Below are positions 43,008 through 51,166 of a stretch of 64,000 nucleotides of DNA, piece by piece. How positions within the stretch are numbered: position 1 is the first letter of the stretch; each line of letters begins with the position of its first letter. The DNA comes from Paenibacillus sp. FSL R5-0517 (GTDB lineage: Bacteria > Bacillota > Bacilli > Paenibacillales > Paenibacillaceae). The translations under genes were made by a program, and so were the position numbers. Below the pieces are notes generated by a model that was not told the DNA's origin, did not search any database, and saw only the letters and a list, made by a program, of their open reading frames with translations. Location of the stretch: the NCBI RefSeq assembly GCF_037974355.1, contig NZ_CP150235.1, forward strand, positions 4,960,001 to 5,024,000. Direction: 5' to 3'.

Positions 43008-43709
43008 CTATTTTGAAGCTTCATATATATACTTTGAAAATCCAGCGCCAGAAGATTTTATTCCCGTCTTAGCCAAGTTAGCCGCTGATTCAGCAATTAG
43101 TGCATACTTTATAAGAGTACTATTCTCTGAGATAGGTGCACTATTGGCGAAAAGATCAAGTTCTTTGAGTTTATCTATTGAATCGAAGTAGTTTGCTAGA
43201 ATTTGATTAATGGTTGCATCGCTTGATGAATAGTTCAACACATCTTGTCTATTGATGAATTCGTTGTACTTGTTAATAGAACTATTTAGTTTACCATAAG
43301 CAGTGTTTAACTGTGTGCTAGGCCCAATCACCTTGCTCATCATTGCAATATCATAACTTTGTTTAGTTTCCATTAAATTTTCGCCTAAATCTTCAAGGTA
43401 TTTAAAAAGGTTCGCTTTCATTACTGCATCACTATTTAATCCTCTACTAGAAGGATTTGATGCTACATCAACCGTTTGGTTTTTAGCATCCCATGTGTAA
43501 CCAATCCCTAACTGTCCCAGCATACTAATTGGTATCATTGTCCGTCCATTGTAACTAATTGCCGGAACGTCAGGTGTCTTCAAGGCTACTCCGTTAGATG
43601 TAATTCTTATGATCTGATTTCCCTTATATGTTCCCCACACACTAGCAGCACTTACCGCCCCTGCAAATAACATACTCGCCATCACTACTGTTACAATCTT
43701 CTTCTTCAT
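43008..43709 (-). CDS. secreted stalk-domain protein
   Basis: A 233-aa protein with a type I signal peptide (MKKKIVTVVMASMLFAGAVS). A copper-amine-oxidase N-terminal-type stalk domain comes next (NGVALKTPDVPAISYNGRTM then IPISMLGQLGIGYTWDAKNQ), followed by a helical C-terminal region. It is secreted or surface-bound. It has its own ribosome-binding site and terminator. It resembles the N-terminal part of the protein at 22394 but lacks ankyrin repeats. Confidence 0.8.
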   Translation of the reverse strand: MKKKIVTVVMASMLFAGAVSAASVWGTYKGNQIIRITSNGVALKTPDVPAISYNGRTMIPISMLGQLGIGYTWDAKNQTVDVASNPSSRGLNSDAVMKANLFKYLEDLGENLMETKQSYDIAMMSKVIGPSTQLNTAYGKLNSSINKYNEFINRQDVLNYSSSDATINQILANYFDSIDKLKELDLFANSAPISENSTLIKYALIAESAANLAKTGIKSSGAGFSKYIYEASK

Positions 43710-43959
43710 TCTAGTATCCCCTTGTTTATATCCGTATCGGTTACGGTTCTCACTCAGTTATGTAGACTGCAATATTATATCATCAGTATGCCATCTAAAG
43801 AGACTACAAAGTGGAATATTTTCCACCACGGCATAACTAATTTACGATACACATTTTTCACCTCTTAAATTACAGTCGAGTCGTGGAATTGGGTAACAAT
43901 AATCGCGGAGAGGAACTGTTATCTAATTTGATTCACGCACTAAAAAGATATTTAATCTT

Positions 43960-45240
43960 CTAGAATACCCGCCAATCATTACTAACCCACCTTGCACTTT
44001 CATTGGTCCTACTAACAGTATCTCCCTTCTCATCTTGGGTCAGCATAATAAATCTGCAATCCTTTTCTTCAACTCGTCCTCTCTTTTCTATCTCTAACCG
44101 AACCTGTATAGTTGTATTTGCTAAACCCACATCGTCAATTGAATTGAATTTAAATGATTTTAGTAACCTTTCCTGAAAATGTTTTTTAATTCGCAAAGGT
44201 GGCTTTATCTCACTTTTACTTGGAGGGAGTATCTCTGCCATTTTTCCATAATTTTTTTTGACCCAATAATTCAAAAATGCATTCAATACATATTCTGGAG
44301 TTCCCACTGTAAACTTCTCTGGATCTAACGATATCAATTCTCTAGCAACCCAATTATCTAGTTCATTATTCAGCTGCTCTGTTTGTTGGCTTCTTACTAA
44401 CAATTCATGTATTGTTACTGGTGGTTCCTCATCTGGGGCTTCAAGCTCTCCTTTTTCAACTTTTGTAGCCCATTCCCCTACTGCAAAAAGCAGTGCCCAT
44501 GTTTTAGCTGCTACAGTGATATTATCGTAACCGAGATCAGTTCCATGAAGTATACCGTTTCTATAAGGAAGTGTAATTGATTCAGTATTAATTTTTTTTC
44601 TACCTTTAAATAGTATACTCTTTAGTTTACCTAGCCCTTGACTATGAGCAGCAATAGAGTCCCATGCTTGTAACTCAGTTTTTTCTGCTGAGATCCCTCT
44701 ACGATCTGGGTGTAACTCATTTACCAATCCATCCGTTAATGCTAAGACCACTGGAATTATGGCATGATACCTTTCTGCTAGATAGTCATCCAATGCTAAA
44801 TTTATTAAACGCATACGAGGTTTAAACGCTTTTATTTTGTCAAAATAAGTTAGTTGCATTCGTATATTTTTTTCATTGTAATAATCAATTAAATCTCCTT
44901 CTGCTCCTACAAAATCACCTACTTCAGCTTTTTTAATAGCTTCCTTAGCAACAGTCAGACTCATTGTGCTGTAAATAATCCATCCATGTTCAACAAATAA
45001 TTCATTGAATCTATCTGGGATATCTAACATTTCATCTATGCCTTGAAAATCAAATTTTTCTAATGCTTTCTTCACTTCCCCTATATCTACGCCTAGCATC
45101 TCAAATAATGGTTCAACAATAGGCATTGATTGCTTTAAGGTTTCTACGTTTTTCACTGTATCATCAATTTCTCTAGAACTGGGGTTCTCCCTGATAGTAT
45201 TAGCTAATCCTGTTGGCTTTTGTTTCTTCCTTTGACTCAT
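43960..45240 (-). CDS. HEPN-like protein, candidate RNase effector
   Basis: A 426-aa protein. The helical centre contains LPYRNGILHG, an R-x4-H motif (Arg227, His232) as used by HEPN ribonucleases. It is followed by DNITVAAKTWALLFAVGEWA as in HEPN C-terminal helices. The N-terminal 100 residues and the C-terminal 130 residues (beta-rich) are unassigned. The ATG at 45240 follows AGGAGGGC; the upstream frame lies in the neighbouring gene. A toxin/abortive-infection RNase role is the best guess. Confidence 0.55.
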   Translation of the reverse strand: MSQRKKQKPTGLANTIRENPSSREIDDTVKNVETLKQSMPIVEPLFEMLGVDIGEVKKALEKFDFQGIDEMLDIPDRFNELFVEHGWIIYSTMSLTVAKEAIKKAEVGDFVGAEGDLIDYYNEKNIRMQLTYFDKIKAFKPRMRLINLALDDYLAERYHAIIPVVLALTDGLVNELHPDRRGISAEKTELQAWDSIAAHSQGLGKLKSILFKGRKKINTESITLPYRNGILHGTDLGYDNITVAAKTWALLFAVGEWATKVEKGELEAPDEEPPVTIHELLVRSQQTEQLNNELDNWVARELISLDPEKFTVGTPEYVLNAFLNYWVKKNYGKMAEILPPSKSEIKPPLRIKKHFQERLLKSFKFNSIDDVGLANTTIQVRLEIEKRGRVEEKDCRFIMLTQDEKGDTVSRTNESARWVSNDWRVF

Positions 45241-45277
45241 TTTTGCCCTCCTAATTTTTAAAATTATAATATAGTAT

Positions 45278-45829
45278 TTAAAGATCGTAGATAAACTCAT
45301 CACTAAGAAGTGATCTCGTGGTTTCGTTTATAATAACTACAGGACTCTGAGGTTCTATTACAAGTCGAGTAGCACCTATAAACCATCCATTATTTATATA
45401 TTTTTCAGTGTAAACTTGTGCTCGTTTGAATAAAACTGAATTAAACTCTTTAAACTCCGCATTCACATAATCATAAATTCCATCAATTATGTAGTTTTCT
45501 GCTTCTCTTTTTGAGTTGAACCTAAAAGCCACAGTTATTCCGTCATAATCAAGTAAGTTGTCAACCATAGACTTTATCACTTTTGAGAGTAATTCATCAT
45601 CAACCTTCTTTGATATTTCAATAATTCCAGAAGAGCTGCACATTATAAAAATCTCTCGTACTAGAAAGGTTTCTCTAATTATCTTGGATTTCTTAATGAA
45701 ATTTGTAAAGAATGCTCCTCTTCTTGGCCTTTTTCTATAGCCAAATACTCTCCAAGTCCAATCATCTAATACGATGTTTGCTGAAATACCAATCAGTTCT
45801 GTTAATACTGCTTTTAAGCTCTGTGTCAT
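45278..45829 (-). CDS. 183-aa hypothetical protein next to the HEPN-like gene
   Basis: An alpha/beta protein with a basic patch (FGYRKRPRRGAFFTNFIKKS) and a hydrophobic N-terminus. GGAGGGTGAGAG precedes the ATG; it lies 37 bp upstream of the HEPN-like gene. It could be a partner or antidote. No family was recognised. Confidence 0.55.
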   Translation of the reverse strand: MTQSLKAVLTELIGISANIVLDDWTWRVFGYRKRPRRGAFFTNFIKKSKIIRETFLVREIFIMCSSSGIIEISKKVDDELLSKVIKSMVDNLLDYDGITVAFRFNSKREAENYIIDGIYDYVNAEFKEFNSVLFKRAQVYTEKYINNGWFIGATRLVIEPQSPVVIINETTRSLLSDEFIYDL

Positions 45830-45945
45830 TCTCTCACCCTCCTTGGATTTGCTTTCATATAATGCCTTTCATATGGTCAAGTTGACTATCCTTTGATTTC
45901 ATCTTTAACTAACCAACTCAACTCTTCATATCTCTTTCTGAAGAT

Positions 45946-47013
45946 TCAACTCTTGGCAACATCAATTCCTAAGATATACTTACAAATGCTGAATTCTTCT
46001 AGGCATTCAGTACACTTAATGCTCCAATTGTGAATTATTTCATTCATTAGCTCATGATTGATTAAAACTCTTTGATTGCAGTAATCACAGGTGAGGAAAA
46101 TATTAGTACCTTTTTCCTCTGCTAAATCAAAGATTTTATATGCCTCCTTCTCTATCTTCTTAGCACTATCAAGGTCAGGTGATATTTTGCTGTACTTAGC
46201 ATAACGTACAGAGCGATTGAACAATAACTCAAGTTCAGTTACATCAGTTATGCTTATAAAAAGCGCTTCGCAAATTTCAAGCGAATATGTTATTAACTGT
46301 GGCATAACTAGGTAGTAGTAGTCCCAATATTCATTCCAGTTTTCATTGTCTGTAAATATAAAATTAAGGTTCCCTCGTTCAGTTAAATAGTTTGGAGAAG
46401 TAGTAATAAGGTGCATAGATTGATTCCAGATTCGTTGCAATCCGATTTGTTCTTTATTATTAAATCTAAGCGTAAAAACGATATTATCTTTATTAAGGGT
46501 CTCACCCATATACGTTTTTTTACATGCAGAATTAACTATTTTTCGAATTCTTGATTTATCGAAGTTTTTAAAGCTAGCTACGTCATATTCCTCAACAGAT
46601 CTAGTCATAAAAGTGTTGTAAAACTCTTCACAATTATCTAACAACCACTCCAAATATAACAAATTGTCGCGGATCGGTTTCCTAAGCAAAGAATAAGCCA
46701 CAGTAACCTTTCCTCTTTGAGCGCAACTCAATGACTCATATAGGTAATAACAGTAATCTTTTACTAGGCTAAAAAAAACCTGACTTACAAACATCTTAAT
46801 TGAAGTTTCATGGTATCCATTTCTGTCCATCCACTCAAACATATCCTCTGCACTCTCAAAAGAACGTGCTGCTTCTTCGTTGTCAAAATTCAATGTAAAA
46901 CTAGATAAATTGTTTTGATCTGCTTTCCTTAGCATGTCAGCAATAACATCATATATATAAAGCAAATAGTCTTGAGTTTCCCAATGTTTTTTATGTAAAA
47001 AGTTATACTCCAT
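45946..47013 (-). CDS. hypothetical protein with C-terminal zinc ribbon
   Basis: A 355-aa helical protein rich in Tyr/Phe (DYCYYLYESLSCAQRGKVTV, later WNEYWDYYYLVMPQLITYSL) ending in a zinc ribbon (LTCDYCNQRV ... CTECLEEF). The ribosome-binding site is AGGGTGAG. The Arg/His-containing helical region RGKVTVAYSLLRKPIRDNLL is like that of AbiEii/HEPN-type C-terminal effectors, but no diagnostic motif was found. Confidence 0.5.
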   Translation of the reverse strand: MEYNFLHKKHWETQDYLLYIYDVIADMLRKADQNNLSSFTLNFDNEEAARSFESAEDMFEWMDRNGYHETSIKMFVSQVFFSLVKDYCYYLYESLSCAQRGKVTVAYSLLRKPIRDNLLYLEWLLDNCEEFYNTFMTRSVEEYDVASFKNFDKSRIRKIVNSACKKTYMGETLNKDNIVFTLRFNNKEQIGLQRIWNQSMHLITTSPNYLTERGNLNFIFTDNENWNEYWDYYYLVMPQLITYSLEICEALFISITDVTELELLFNRSVRYAKYSKISPDLDSAKKIEKEAYKIFDLAEEKGTNIFLTCDYCNQRVLINHELMNEIIHNWSIKCTECLEEFSICKYILGIDVAKS

Positions 47014-47125
47014 AACTCACCCTCCACAATTTTCTGTTAGTTAACTCGCTTTATTTACAGAATATCTCTGAAATACTTTCTTGAACAGGGTTAATGTATT
47101 ACTAGATAACAAAATAATTAAAAAA

Positions 47126-47151
47126 AGGACAGCGCAATATTGCACCATCCT
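47126..47151 (-). terminator. terminator after the 94-aa gene
   Basis: A stem built on the palindrome GCAATATTGC (outer AGGA / TCCT) is followed by seven Ts on the minus strand. Confidence 0.8.
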
Positions 47152-47435
47152 CACATGTGGTATTCCATTTTCAACATCATTCGCTTCTGTTGCCTAATCA
47201 ATGTTAACTCCTTACGTATTTCCATCCTACGTTCAAATTTTATGTCCGTTCGTGATCCTTCAGCAACCAAATAGCTGTACCTTGAATCAAGTGTTATAGA
47301 CTTAGGCATACTCTGTTTTTTGGGCTTAGTATGATTGGCAATAATGATTCTGCGTTTATTGTTAGGTGACTGATAAGGTATTTCCGTGTAACTCAGACTC
47401 ATTATCGTTTCAAATAAGTTCTCTTCATAATACAC
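47151..47435 (-). CDS. 94-aa basic hypothetical protein
   Basis: A basic, probably helical protein (KRRIIIANHTKPKKQSMPKS, then EIRKELTLIRQQKRMMLKME). It starts at GTG 47435 with GGGGAACG upstream, and its stop overlaps the terminator. No family was recognised. Confidence 0.5.
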   Translation of the reverse strand: MYYEENLFETIMSLSYTEIPYQSPNNKRRIIIANHTKPKKQSMPKSITLDSRYSYLVAEGSRTDIKFERRMEIRKELTLIRQQKRMMLKMEYHM

Positions 47436-47601
47436 CTAATTTCGTTCCCCTCTCCATTGTACGATGTCGTACACCTTCCAATTTATTTTTAATAGTGTTC
47501 AACATATCCAATTCTCCTCTTCTTCGTTTCTATTGAAAACTCTGGCGATAAAGGTCGTGATACCTTATCAAACAGAATGGAAATTATCATTTGAAGCTCG
47601 T

Positions 47602-47841
47602 CTACAATTTTGCATCAATAATATCAATTATCGTTTGGTACTTTATATTCTCCTCTTTAGCTCTCTCCATCATTTCTATAATCAAGGCAACATCTAACCC
47701 GTAGGAGACAAAATACTTATCGATGGCTAAGCGAGTTTGCTGGTAGCTATCATACGTCCAGACCGCCTTTTCATCGGCTGGTAAATTGTCATAGTCCTGC
47801 TTAAACAATTCGTTTACATCCATGTATTCTGTTACCTCCAT
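47602..47841 (-). CDS. 79-aa acidic hypothetical protein
   Basis: A helical acidic protein (ELFKQDYDNLPADEKAVWTY...). ATG at 47841 or at 47823; the latter has GGAGG 11 nt upstream. It lies alone between unrelated small genes. An AT-motif-like stretch is near 47904-47926. Confidence 0.5.
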   Translation of the reverse strand: MEVTEYMDVNELFKQDYDNLPADEKAVWTYDSYQQTRLAIDKYFVSYGLDVALIIEMMERAKEENIKYQTIIDIIDAKL

Positions 47842-47956
47842 TCTCTTCTATCCTTCAAATGAAATAGAACTAGGATTTCACAGAGAATATTATGTTCATA
47901 TAAAGTTGTTATAAGAATTATTTAACCATAGTTACAGTACATTGTTTATGTATGAA

Positions 47957-48385
47957 TCAAATGTGAGATACATTTCCGATTGCCCTGACTACATGAATGT
48001 GTCTGTTCAGCTTTCGTTGCTCGATTAGATGCTCAATGGTTACACCATACGTCCTCATACGTTCAACGCATACAGGCGAAACCTGTTCTTTAAAGTATTG
48101 TGTGAGCGCCTTTACAGGATTGAGTAAGAACATATCTTTGAAATCCTCATCGCTCATGGGATCCAATTCAAGCTGTTCACGTCTGAACTGACACAAAAGG
48201 CTAAACACTTGAATAGATGTTGGATAGATCGGAATCCTTGCCATAAACTGTTGACGCAATTCTTGAGTTGTGAGAAGTGCTTCCAACCCGTGGATAATGT
48301 TGACAGCATTATTGGAGACTTCACAAGCAACATAAATTTCTTCGAGTGTCCAATCCTGCTTTTGGTTAAAGTAGTAAACTTTCAT
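47957..48385 (-). CDS. 142-aa hypothetical protein
   Basis: A helical protein (MKVYYFNQKQDWTLEEIYVA..., CQFRREQLELDPMSDEDFKD) with AAAGGAGC before the ATG. No family was recognised. It is the last minus-strand gene of the cargo block. Confidence 0.55.
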   Translation of the reverse strand: MKVYYFNQKQDWTLEEIYVACEVSNNAVNIIHGLEALLTTQELRQQFMARIPIYPTSIQVFSLLCQFRREQLELDPMSDEDFKDMFLLNPVKALTQYFKEQVSPVCVERMRTYGVTIEHLIEQRKLNRHIHVVRAIGNVSHI

Positions 48386-48807
48386 TTGTGATTGCTCCTT
48401 TGTGAGTGTGATTAATTACCCTAATGATGCCACAGACTTTAGTGCTATCCATGTACCGTTACGAGTACGAACGCATAACTGTCTATTAATCAATTTGCAG
48501 TGCTTGTACATTTGTAATGCTCCATTTTGAATGAATTCCCCCCCGCAAAATTTTGCGTAGGGTTTCATATCAGTTGTTACATGCATAATACTTACAGTAC
48601 ATTGTTGCTAATTTAACTCGCTTTTAAAAATCGGAACTCAAGTTCCAGTATGTTTTTGATGATGAAAAGTTGTAGATAGTGTACAATGTGTACACAGGTG
48701 TTAACGTTTGATACTCATAATTTGATTCGCATAAACGAATAATAATCACCTCTTCATAATATTCGCTCAAACGAATCATGTCAACTGTTTTTAGGGGGAA
48801 TTTCTAG
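48386..48807. other. regulatory region between the cargo block and the XRE gene
   Basis: About 420 bp without a gene. The right part carries the two dyads of the XRE operator (48725-48776) and the leader of the repressor. The left part (48420-48700) has no recognisable content. Confidence 0.4.
48725..48776. promoter_or_regulatory. twin operator of the XRE regulator
   Basis: Two similar dyads, ATTCGCATAAACGAAT (48725-48740) and ATTCGCTCAAACGAAT (48761-48776), start 36 bp apart just upstream of the regulator's start codon. ATTCG/CGAAT half-sites with 6-bp spacers suit an autoregulated dimeric repressor. Confidence 0.75.
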
Positions 48808-49053
48808 TTGTACGTTCTGAGAATTAAACTTAAAGATGTACTAAAACACAGAAACATTACTCAAAGACAATTAGAAACTATGTCTGGAGTTAATCAAGCT
48901 AGGATATCTCAACTCTGTAAACAGGGTAGACAAGAGATTAACTTAAATATCCTTGAGAAAATAGCTGCTGCACTAGATATCACAGACATATCTGAACTAA
49001 TTCAGTTTGAAGAAGTACCAGATACACAACATGATGAATCTATATCAAATTAA
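48808..49053 (+). CDS. XRE-family repressor
   Basis: An 81-aa protein, essentially a single Cro/C1-type helix-turn-helix (LKHRNITQRQLETMSGVNQA then RISQLCKQG), with an acidic tail. It starts at TTG 48808 with AGGGGGAA upstream. It probably controls its own promoter and perhaps the secreted proteins behind it, via the twin dyad. Confidence 0.8.
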   Translation: MYVLRIKLKDVLKHRNITQRQLETMSGVNQARISQLCKQGRQEINLNILEKIAAALDITDISELIQFEEVPDTQHDESISN

Positions 49054-49131
49054 GGACTCTGAATTAGGGTTCTTTTTACTTTTGGTAAACTATTTTTGCA
49101 ACTTACATAAACATTGAAGGAGTATCAAAGT

Positions 49132-49344
49132 ATGAAAAAGAAATTAGTTTTTACTGTGTTAGCCGCAATTTTGGTTGCAAACGTATCAGTAATAGTTGTA
49201 CCTAAAGTTGAAGCAAAAAAAGTATATTACAAGAACTGTATTGCTGTGAGAAAGGCTGGCAAGGCTCCTCTATACAAAAGCGAGCCAGGATATCGTAAAG
49301 CATTGGATAGAGACGGGGATGGTGTAGCTTGTGAGAAGAAATAA
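49132..49344 (+). CDS. secreted excalibur-domain protein
   Basis: A 70-aa protein with signal peptide (MKKKLVFTVLAAILVANVSV, cleavage near EAKK) and an excalibur calcium-binding motif (KNCIAVRKAGKAPLYKSEPG, ending DRDGDGVACE, with the conserved D-x-D-x-D-G-x-x-C-E). The ATG at 49132 follows GAAGGAG. It is extracellular and probably disulfide-bonded. It overlaps the next gene. Confidence 0.85.
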   Translation: MKKKLVFTVLAAILVANVSVIVVPKVEAKKVYYKNCIAVRKAGKAPLYKSEPGYRKALDRDGDGVACEKK

Positions 49345-49642
49345 ACTAACTAAAATTTTCAGTGCCTTAATCTGCTTCTCTGTGGTTTCTACTGTAATTA
49401 CAGTTCCTTCCCTTCACCCTAAAGTAGAAGCTGCTGCTAAAAAGGAGAGCACTGTAGCAGAAAAGGTCGCGTATTACAAAAAGCAAATCAAGAAACTTAG
49501 AAATTTGAGAACTAAGGTACAAAATGAACGCGATACGTTAGTTAAGGGTTCAAAAGAGCACATTGCTAACCTTGAATTAGAAAGGAAATACATTAAGCAA
49601 ATCATATATTATTCAGAAAAGATTCTTGAACTATATAATTAA
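49331..49642 (+). CDS. secreted coiled-coil protein
   Basis: A 103-aa protein starting at GTG 49331, 14 bp inside the previous gene. A signal peptide (NKLTKIFSALICFSVVSTVI, cleavage near VEAAA) is followed by a Lys-rich coiled coil (AYYKKQIKKLRNLRTKVQNE). The overlap implies co-translation with the excalibur protein, suggesting a secreted pair. Confidence 0.65.
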   Translation: MRRNKLTKIFSALICFSVVSTVITVPSLHPKVEAAAKKESTVAEKVAYYKKQIKKLRNLRTKVQNERDTLVKGSKEHIANLELERKYIKQIIYYSEKILELYN

Positions 49643-49648
49643 TATGCA

Positions 49649-49672
49649 AGCACTCCATTTGTTTGGGGTGCT
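49649..49672 (+). terminator. terminator after the secreted-protein pair
   Basis: AGCACTCC / GGGGTGCT with an 8-nt loop, then TTTG. Confidence 0.75.
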
Positions 49673-49906
49673 TTTGTCTTCCCACTATTGTTTGAGTGGA
49701 TGTCTGCACATTTTGAAGAACTTAGTACACGGTTCCCCGAAAATTTCGTGGAAGCTAAAAGGATTCTCAACAGGCCATGTTGTCCCATCGAAACTAAACT
49801 ACCTACCCAATTTTGGTGCAGGTGTGTACATTGAGTACACAGTTAAAGTTAAACTTGACGAATTGGGCATATAGGTAGAGTGCTAAGTAGTTGATATGAG
49901 GACTTA

Positions 49907-50055
49907 TTCGGGGAATCCCGAAAAACTATGACAAATAGGTGATCGTCAAATTGACGAGAAGCATATGTGTTTGTAAGGAGGGTTAACCCCCCCTTTTTTT
50001 TTGACCAGTCTTAACCAGATTGGTTAGGACTCAGTTTGCTTCGGGATTCCCCGAA
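49907..50055. repeat. nested dyad cluster with 16-bp perfect inverted arms
   Basis: The outer arms TTCGGGGAATCCCGAA (49907-49922) and TTCGGGATTCCCCGAA (50040-50055) are exact reverse complements, and each is itself nearly palindromic. Inside are GGGTTAACCC (49980-49989) followed by a run of nine Ts, and a hairpin at 50007-50031 (AGTCTTAACCA / TGGTTAGGACT). It lies between the plus-strand secreted genes and the minus-strand control operon. Confidence 0.8.
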
Positions 50056-50146
50056 ACGATAATTTAGACCTTCTGACTCCCTTCAATCTGACCGCTGAGC
50101 TTTGAGTTTTGAACGGGTTTACGTCACGTCAACCTGTAAACAACTT

Positions 50147-51166
50147 CTAAGGTGTCCCATATAATCTCTTTATCGTTTTGATATTTAGAAAGTTTCTTCT
50201 CATAACAATATAATTGTATGTGCCATCATCTCTCTTTCCTACATCAAAATGATCACATATTTCATGATACTCTTCAGTGTCCAACTTACCCCGCTCCTCA
50301 TGTAAATCTCTAGCCAATTTTAACATTCCACTGTTGCGTAAATTAATTGTGGTGAGCATTGGAAAGTTATTAAATTCACCAGCCTTTTTAATTCTTAGCC
50401 CCAATACTTGAGCTTGTGCTGGAGCATCGTCACCATCACTTTTTCTAGAATTCACAGCAGTTCTAAGTATATAATCATTTTCCACTAAATCACTAAATCT
50501 TGACTTTATCGTCTCTAAAACTACACCGTTATTTTTTAGATATTTAACTTCTTTATTTGCTTTATCTAATATCTTAAATAGATCCTTTGATATTAAAATC
50601 TCCCTAGTTTTAATTCCTTCAGGAGTATCGTTAAACAATTTAATCCTATACTTTCCCTCAATGACACATTCAGAAATATGCTCCATCTTCATATTGGCTA
50701 ACTCGCTCATCGTGTGACCAGAGATACCTTCAAAAACAGCTTGAACCACAGCTTGATCTTGAGCATTTATCAAACTGTCTACTATATTATCAATTCGCTT
50801 CTCAGTGAATAACATTAATGAACTATCATCAACAAACTGGCTATACCATTCATGGGTAGTTACTGCAACGAGGGGGTTTATGTTGTCTTTACGTAAATCC
50901 TGTTCTACAGCCCATTGAATATAATTCCTTATTACGCTGCCAGCATGTCTCAATGATGATACTTTAGTCGCTTTTAGAGTATACAAAAATTGTGAAATCT
51001 CATGTAAACTGAAATTATAAAGATCCTTATTCAAAGATGACTCCATCATCTCTGTTTTTTTCAAAATTGTAGAATATGATTTTCGAGTTGATTCAGTGCT
51101 TAAACTCCTGAGATATCTCTCCTTATGTTCGCTATTATAAAAATCATTGTAGTAAACCTTATTCAT
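50147..51166 (-). CDS. integrase-fold protein without catalytic residues (MrpR-like)
   Basis: A 339-aa protein. An N-terminal SAM-like domain (YLRSLSTESTRKSYSTILKK) and a C-terminal tyrosine-recombinase fold are seen. In place of the active-site residues it has EGISGHTMSEL, INLRNSG (no H-x-x-R) and no C-terminal catalytic Tyr. This resembles MrpR/YopR, the SPbeta lysogeny repressor that has an integrase fold. The ATG overlaps the stop of the upstream gene by 8 bp, so translation is coupled. A DNA-binding repressor of the element is the most likely role. Confidence 0.65.
   Translation of the reverse strand: MNKVYYNDFYNSEHKERYLRSLSTESTRKSYSTILKKTEMMESSLNKDLYNFSLHEISQFLYTLKATKVSSLRHAGSVIRNYIQWAVEQDLRKDNINPLVAVTTHEWYSQFVDDSSLMLFTEKRIDNIVDSLINAQDQAVVQAVFEGISGHTMSELANMKMEHISECVIEGKYRIKLFNDTPEGIKTREILISKDLFKILDKANKEVKYLKNNGVVLETIKSRFSDLVENDYILRTAVNSRKSDGDDAPAQAQVLGLRIKKAGEFNNFPMLTTINLRNSGMLKLARDLHEERGKLDTEEYHEICDHFDVGKRDDGTYNYIVMRRNFLNIKTIKRLYGTP

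Larger units (their letters stand above)
49643..50146. other. gene-free, hairpin-rich region
   Basis: It contains the terminator at 49649 and the dyad cluster at 49907-50055. The frame 49626-49874 was judged non-coding. Nothing else was recognised. Confidence 0.4.

Noticed and set aside
49626..49874. 82-aa plus-strand ORF behind the secreted pair
   Set aside because: It begins inside the preceding gene's end and crosses a terminator; no ribosome-binding site and no family resemblance.
50147..51166. Active tyrosine integrase of the element
   Set aside because: Catalytic Arg/His-x-x-Arg/Tyr positions are not seen; a repressor-type integrase fold fits better.
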